Of a DNA stretch of 10,313 bases, positions 7,066 to 10,313 are shown piece after piece (within the stretch, counting starts at the first letter, position 1; each line of letters starts with the position of its first letter). Both the position numbers and the translations under genes were made by a program. Source of the DNA: Akkermansiaceae bacterium (GTDB taxonomy: Bacteria; Verrucomicrobiota; Verrucomicrobiia; Verrucomicrobiales; Akkermansiaceae); NCBI GenBank assembly GCA_023301335.1, contig JALZVA010000184.1, forward strand, positions 1 through 10,313, in the 5' to 3' direction. The notes under the pieces were generated by a model. The model was not told where the DNA came from. It made no database searches and saw nothing but the letters and a program-made list of their open reading frames with translations.

Positions 7066-7986
7066 TTAAATTCTCTCTGCTACACGTAGCACGGCGCTGC
7101 GTGATCTTGGGTTATTCCCTACTTCTTGTTCAGAGGCGCTGACGGGTTTCCTAGTCAACAGCTCATAGGCGTAATCCGGGTTTGGTCTAGGCTCAGGCCA
7201 CTCTGGACGATCGACTTCTTTTTGGGACACTTGCTTAAAGTGCCTCTTCACCATTCTGTCTTCTAAACTGTGGAAACTAATCACTGCGAGTCTCCCGTTC
7301 GGAGCTAACACATCTTTCGCAGTGTCTAACAATTTCCTCAATGCTCCCAATTCATCATTCACTTCGATTCTAAGTGCCTGAAACACCTTGGTTGCAGGAT
7401 GAATTCTCTTTCCTCTTCTTGGGATTAATTTCTCAATACAGTCTGCTAACTGCGTGGTCGTCTTAAATGGTGTAGATTGACGTAGCGCACAAAGGTGTCT
7501 AGCTATCTTTCTGGATGCTCGTTCCTCTCCGTATTGCCAGAAGATACGAGCCAACTCAGCTTCTGACCACGTGTTCACCAAGTCCGCAGCGGTAAGTGGG
7601 CAACTCGGCCCCATCCGCATATCAAGCTCCCCTTCTTTGGAAAAACTAAAGCCGCGCTCTGCTGCGTCGAATTGACGGGACGAGACCCCAAGGTCAACGA
7701 GGATTCCATCCACCTTATCCTCTCCTTCTTTAGGAAGAAGCTCTGCCACATCAGAAAAATTACCCACAATCGGACGGAAATTCTTACCAAAACCCTCAAG
7801 TCGTCTCGCTGCATAGGCATGTGCCTCTGGGTCACGGTCGATTCCATATACCACAGCTCCGTTTTCGAGCATTTTCTGAGTGTGTCCACCTCCGCCAAGA
7901 GTTCCATCAACTAGGATCTTTCCTGGAGCTGGTGTCATGAAGTGTACCGCTTCTTCAAGTAATACGGTGTCATGGTAATGTTCCAT
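7066..7986 (-). CDS. rsmH: 16S rRNA (cytosine(1402)-N(4))-methyltransferase RsmH (MraW)
   Basis: RsmH is an S-adenosylmethionine-dependent enzyme that methylates N4 of C1402 in the decoding centre of 16S rRNA. The 306-residue protein starts MEHYHDTVLLEEAV, the common beginning of the family, and carries the SAM-binding loop DGTLGGGGHT (27-36), VDLGVSSRQFD (97-107), LDMRM (121-125), IHPATKVFQALRIEVNDEL (195-213), ISFHSLEDRMVKRHF (236-250) and the C-terminal NPRSRSAVLRVAER (292-305). The frame is open a further 84 codons upstream, overlapping mraZ, but those residues look non-coding and the first ATG in family position is 7984-7986. No strong Shine-Dalgarno is present before it; AAAAGAGAC lies roughly 10-18 bases upstream. 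This leaves a 160-base leader after mraZ, the only real gap in the cluster. Confidence 0.96.
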   Translation of the reverse strand: MEHYHDTVLLEEAVHFMTPAPGKILVDGTLGGGGHTQKMLENGAVVYGIDRDPEAHAYAARRLEGFGKNFRPIVGNFSDVAELLPKEGEDKVDGILVDLGVSSRQFDAAERGFSFSKEGELDMRMGPSCPLTAADLVNTWSEAELARIFWQYGEERASRKIARHLCALRQSTPFKTTTQLADCIEKLIPRRGKRIHPATKVFQALRIEVNDELGALRKLLDTAKDVLAPNGRLAVISFHSLEDRMVKRHFKQVSQKEVDRPEWPEPRPNPDYAYELLTRKPVSASEQEVGNNPRSRSAVLRVAERI

Positions 7987-8146
7987 TCCATTTTCAGTCT
8001 CTTTTCCGCTTTCTGAGGAAAAGCTAGACCCCAAAGCCAAAAAATCTAAGGGACTGGATAATACGAAATTATCTAGCCCGACCATAGATAGCACTGGACG
8101 CAAAGAGAGCACGTTTTTTCGCTCGGAATTAGATGATGGATAAAGA
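7987..8146 (-). other. mraZ-rsmH intergenic leader with two small hairpins
   Basis: This 160-base gap is unusual in an otherwise tightly packed operon. On the coding (minus) strand it holds an inverted repeat at 8054-8076, with arms of nine bases around a five-base loop and one mismatch (CTAGATAAT and ATTATCCAG). A TTTTTT run follows about ten bases downstream of it. A second, shorter hairpin sits at 8008-8024 (GCTTTTC arm, one bulged base). Either could modulate transcription or translation of rsmH, but the stems are short and AT-rich, so a regulatory role is only a possibility. No convincing promoter and no small gene were found in the gap. Confidence 0.35.
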
Positions 8147-8611
8147 TTAAAAGAAACCCAGTTCTTCGTCGAGGTCCGCTGTTTCGGCCTCCTCGCGAAC
8201 GAGCATTTCTTCGTAGTTCTTAGGATTGAAAATTTCAAAGTAAGATCCTCTGCCTACTAGCATCACAGATTCTTCTGTGTGGAGTTCTGGGATTTCACAC
8301 CACGCTTTAGGTATAAGTAACTTACCCTGTGGATTTAAAGTTGTTTTAAGAATCTGGCGATAGAGACGGCCAAGTATTCTTTGTTTTTTATTAAATGACC
8401 AATCGTCACGTTTCTCCACCTCCTGCAGCATTTTTAGATACTCATCTTCAGGTAGTACTCGAAGCACTTTCAAATCATAACTAGATGACTGCAGAAGGCG
8501 TAGATAACCGTTCCCCGTTGTGACACGCCAGTCTGCCGGCACAGATACCCGGCACTTGGTATCCATTTTGTGCGCGTATACTCCTTCGAGAGCATGTTCT
8601 GGTGAAATCAT
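8147..8611 (-). CDS. mraZ: Transcriptional regulator MraZ
   Basis: MraZ is a DNA-binding protein with two SpoVT/AbrB-type half-domains that forms a ring-shaped oligomer and controls the dcw operon. The first domain shows GVYAHKMDTKCRVSVPADWR (10-29), in the place of the usual Dx(K)GR-x-xxP motif, with Cys replacing the common Gly. The second shows TLNPQGKLLIPKAW (about 91-104). The 154-residue length is close to the family norm. An in-frame GTG at 8633-8635 would add eight residues, but ATG 8609-8611 was chosen because the GTG lies at or before the likely transcription start and ISPEHALEGVYAH gives a normal N-terminus. No strong Shine-Dalgarno is visible. First gene of the cluster, preceded by its own promoter with a candidate operator. 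Confidence 0.93.
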   Translation of the reverse strand: MISPEHALEGVYAHKMDTKCRVSVPADWRVTTGNGYLRLLQSSSYDLKVLRVLPEDEYLKMLQEVEKRDDWSFNKKQRILGRLYRQILKTTLNPQGKLLIPKAWCEIPELHTEESVMLVGRGSYFEIFNPKNYEEMLVREEAETADLDEELGFF

Positions 8612-8631
8612 GACGGTTCTGTTGAAACAAC

Positions 8632-8658
8632 ACACATTGATACACTTCAGTACACTTT
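8632..8658 (-). promoter_or_regulatory. Candidate MraZ operator: three direct repeats with 10-bp period
   Basis: Reading the minus strand toward mraZ, three heptamers lie exactly 10 bp apart: AAAGTGT, GAAGTGT and AATGTGT, each followed by three variable bases. Known MraZ sites have the same architecture: TGGGN repeats spaced by five bases in E. coli, and AAAGTG[T/G] plus three bases, usually repeated three times, in Mollicutes. The first repeat here matches the Mollicutes heptamer fully. The array covers the spacer and -10 box of the mraZ promoter, as expected for autorepression. Inferred from sequence only. Confidence 0.65.
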
Positions 8659-8666
8659 ACCGTCAA
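8637..8666 (-). promoter_or_regulatory. Sigma-70-type promoter of the mraZ-led dcw operon
   Basis: On the minus strand a TTGACG -35 element (8661-8666, five of six to consensus) is followed after 18 bases by TATCAA as -10 (8637-8642, four of six). Transcription would begin near 8630, giving a leader of about 20 bases before the mraZ ATG at 8611. A/T tracts directly upstream of the -35 (about 8675-8696, with runs of six and eight A on the plus strand) resemble an UP element. It is the only good promoter seen ahead of the cluster. Confidence 0.6.
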
Positions 8667-8804
8667 CACCCAAATCTAAAAAAGTTAAAAAAAATCATCT
8701 ATAGGGCATTTTCACATAAAAATAACGTCTCATAAGTAGGTTTAGAACCCTAACCTATCCAAAAAATCTCGCTAATCTACTGCTACTAAATTAATTTCAC
8801 ATTC

Positions 8805-9059
8805 GTGTTCATCAAACTATTTACCCTTTCACGCTTATTACTTTCTGTCGTATAGGCAGAAAAGAAATTAAATGTTGTGCTCATTCTTACCAACGATTTA
8901 GGCATAGATGATGTATCAAACTATAATGCTAAGTCAAAAATCCAGACATCTGATATCGACTCTTTAGCCAAGAATGGTATTTCATTTACAAATGGTCATA
9001 GTAATTCCGCTGTCTGCACCCCTACTAGGTATGAAGTTCTTACTGGACGCTATGCCTGA
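8805..9059 (+). pseudogene. Broken remnant of a secreted arylsulfatase-family gene
   Basis: From a GTG at 8805 the frame encodes a signal-peptide-like stretch (FIKLFTLSRLLLSVV), hits an in-frame TAG at 8853-8855, then continues AEKKLNVVLILTNDLGIDDV, the start of a sulfatase domain. VCTPTRYEVLTG near the 3' end fits the sulfatase active-site signature, whose Cys is converted to formylglycine in active enzymes. A TGA at 9057-9059 falls right after TGRYA, where relatives usually continue with an aromatic residue and a basic stretch. The frame then runs about 19 codons without resemblance to another stop at 9117. The first Asp of the common DD metal motif is Asn here (TND). The several-hundred-residue remainder of a sulfatase is missing and bamA follows. 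Two nonsense codons and loss of the body mark it as a decayed gene; a short expressed fragment from GTG 8877 cannot be excluded but would be inactive. Confidence 0.8.
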
Positions 9060-9181
9060 CTCATCAACTATAGCGGGAAGAAGGCTACATCTATCATTCC
9101 CCCTTTCAATAAGATATAGTAGTTCCTATTCCTTCTAATATTCGGCTTGACCATTAGAGAGAGTTTGCTGTCATGCCCTAG

Positions 9182-9198
9182 CTCACCGAACTGGTGAG
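9182..9198 (+). other. Small perfect hairpin upstream of bamA
   Basis: CTCACC and GGTGAG form a perfect six-base inverted repeat around a five-base loop, ending 23 bases before the bamA ATG. No T run follows, so it is not a standard terminator. It may be a structured part of the bamA leader, a protein-binding palindrome or chance. A TTGACC at 9147-9152 could be a -35 box, but no good -10 element was found. The rest of 9060-9221 shows nothing recognisable. Confidence 0.3.
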
Positions 9199-9221
9199 GC
9201 ACATTTAGGAAATTCGATTCT

Positions 9222-10313
9222 ATGAGAATATCATTTTACACACTCCTTTCGGCTTTTGCCGCCGCTCTCACCATGAGCTCAGCACTAGCACAGTCCTTTT
9301 CAGGAAAAACAGTCACCGATATTCAAGTCAAATACATCGGACCAAAAACTGTAGATGCACAGCGTATCATCACGCAAATGTCCTCTGCTGTCGGCACTAA
9401 ATACAATGCTGACAAACTCGATAATGACATCCGCACGCTCTATAAGGCTGGGCTCGTGGATAATGTTAGCATCAAGGGCTCCCACCACAGTGGAGGTGTC
9501 AGACTCACCGCTGAGGTCAGCACCAGCCCTATCCTGGACAAGGTCGGTTTCGTCGGAAATCAGAAGTTTCAAAATGAAACCCTCTCTCGCAAAACCAAGC
9601 TTACAGCAGGACACATCTTAGGAGCAAAAGACGTGACTGAAGCGAGGAAGCTTCTTCAGAAGCACTACCTCGCCTTCGATTTCCCCGACGTCTCCATTTC
9701 CACAAGCATCCAAAAAACCAAACGCGAAGGTCACGCGAATTTAATCTTCACGATCAATGAAGGCGCAAAAAATGTCATTCATAAAGTGAGATTTGAAGGC
9801 AACCAATCCTTTGACCACAACCTCCTCTACAAAGAAATTAAATCGAGAAAGAAAAGCATCTTCTCCTTTATCACCAAGTCTGGAAAAATTGATAATGACC
9901 AAGTTGCTGAAGACGTTGAATCCGTCATCGATTTCTATAAAGATAACGGCTACCTAAAGGCCTACTCACCCGGTGCTAAGTTTGTCCCCACCAAAAATGG
10001 CAAGCTAGAACTCCTCATCCCTATCGTTGAAGGCACTAAATACACGGTTAAGGATGTGAGCTTCGGTAAGATGTCCGTCTTCACTCCCCAAGAGCTTCTT
10101 CCTACTCTCGTACTCGACCCGGGTGATGCTTACTCACAAAGCCAAATGCGAGAAGACATTAAAACCATCCGCTCTTACTACGGATCTAAAGGCTACGCAG
10201 ATGCAAGAGTCAACCCAAGGATAACCAACTCCGGGACTAACTCCATTAACCTTAAATATGAAATCTCAGAAGGGGTCCGCTCTAAGGTTGGGCGAATTAA
10301 CATCACAGGAAAC
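9222..10313 (+). CDS. bamA: Outer membrane protein assembly factor BamA, N-terminal POTRA region (cut by window edge)
   Basis: BamA is the Omp85-family core of the machine that folds beta-barrel proteins into the outer membrane. The first 364 codons are present. Residues 1-23 form a signal peptide (hydrophobic core, ALA before the likely cut, mature start QSFSGK). Four periplasmic POTRA domains follow at about 28-101, 102-182, 183-272 and 273-352. Their recurring features are visible: V-x-F-x-GN strands (VGFVGN 108-113, VRFEGN 189-194), YKxNGY-type helix ends (FYKDNGY 238-244, YYGSKGY 319-325) and NEG/EG turns. A fifth begins at RSKVGRINITGN. The beta-barrel lies outside the window. The start is ATG 9222-9224, with AGGA 11 bases upstream. 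TamA is the main alternative but normally has three POTRA domains, so BamA is favoured. Confidence 0.92.
   Translation, partial: MRISFYTLLSAFAAALTMSSALAQSFSGKTVTDIQVKYIGPKTVDAQRIITQMSSAVGTKYNADKLDNDIRTLYKAGLVDNVSIKGSHHSGGVRLTAEVSTSPILDKVGFVGNQKFQNETLSRKTKLTAGHILGAKDVTEARKLLQKHYLAFDFPDVSISTSIQKTKREGHANLIFTINEGAKNVIHKVRFEGNQSFDHNLLYKEIKSRKKSIFSFITKSGKIDNDQVAEDVESVIDFYKDNGYLKAYSPGAKFVPTKNGKLELLIPIVEGTKYTVKDVSFGKMSVFTPQELLPTLVLDPGDAYSQSQMREDIKTIRSYYGSKGYADARVNPRITNSGTNSINLKYEISEGVRSKVGRINITGN

Noticed and set aside
7987..8238. N-terminal extension of RsmH by 84 residues, or by 33 from ATG 8085
   Set aside because: The longer form overlaps mraZ and neither extension resembles RsmH. MEHYHDTVLLEEAV is the normal family start and no ribosome site supports the earlier codons.
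8737..8757. Inverted repeat TAGGTT/AACCTA as a terminator between mraZ and the plus-strand region
   Set aside because: Short stem with a nine-base loop and no T run on either side; no intact gene ends there.
8853..9059. Recoding of TAG (pyrrolysine) or TGA (selenocysteine) to give an intact sulfatase
   Set aside because: After the TGA the frame loses sulfatase resemblance and stops again at 9117. Two different stops plus loss of the body fit gene decay better.
9300..9621. Open frames on both strands inside the bamA region
   Set aside because: They overlap the POTRA-encoding frame, which runs open from 9222 to the window edge with clear signal peptide and domain features.

Overview
The window carries one end of a division and cell wall (dcw) cluster on the minus strand and the start of an outer-membrane assembly gene on the plus strand. 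Read in transcription order, the minus-strand genes are mraZ, rsmH (mraW), a small ftsL-like gene, ftsI, murE, murF, mraY and a murD cut by the window edge. They fill positions 1 to 8611. Apart from a 160-base gap between mraZ and rsmH, the genes abut or overlap by a few bases, so they very probably form one operon. It is read from a promoter just upstream of mraZ (about 8637-8666).

The products act in sequence. MurD, MurE and MurF build the UDP-MurNAc pentapeptide; the DNPR motif in MurE predicts meso-diaminopimelate as the third residue. MraY loads the muropeptide onto undecaprenyl phosphate. FtsI cross-links septal peptidoglycan, with FtsL as the probable divisome partner. RsmH methylates 16S rRNA, and MraZ is the likely autoregulator of the operon. 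A triple direct repeat with exact 10-bp period overlaps the mraZ -10 box and resembles known MraZ operators.

From 8612 to 9221 there is no intact gene. The stretch holds the mraZ promoter and operator, then the wreck of a plus-strand secreted sulfatase gene. Its signal peptide and CxPxR active-site motif are still readable, but it is broken by two in-frame stops. The last 1.1 kb is the 5' part of a plus-strand bamA (signal peptide plus four POTRA domains and the start of a fifth), which runs off the window.

BamA, meso-DAP peptidoglycan and signal peptides indicate a Gram-negative envelope. The sulfatase remnant, moderate GC content and general character of the proteins suggest a member of the Verrucomicrobiota (Rubritalea/Akkermansiaceae-like). 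That placement is inference, not proven here. The most unusual element is a disordered C-terminal tail of about 120 residues on MurE, made of 16 perfect-length hexapeptide repeats (consensus DSRG[PS]x) encoded by 18/36-bp tandem repeats. I know of no MurE with such a tail.
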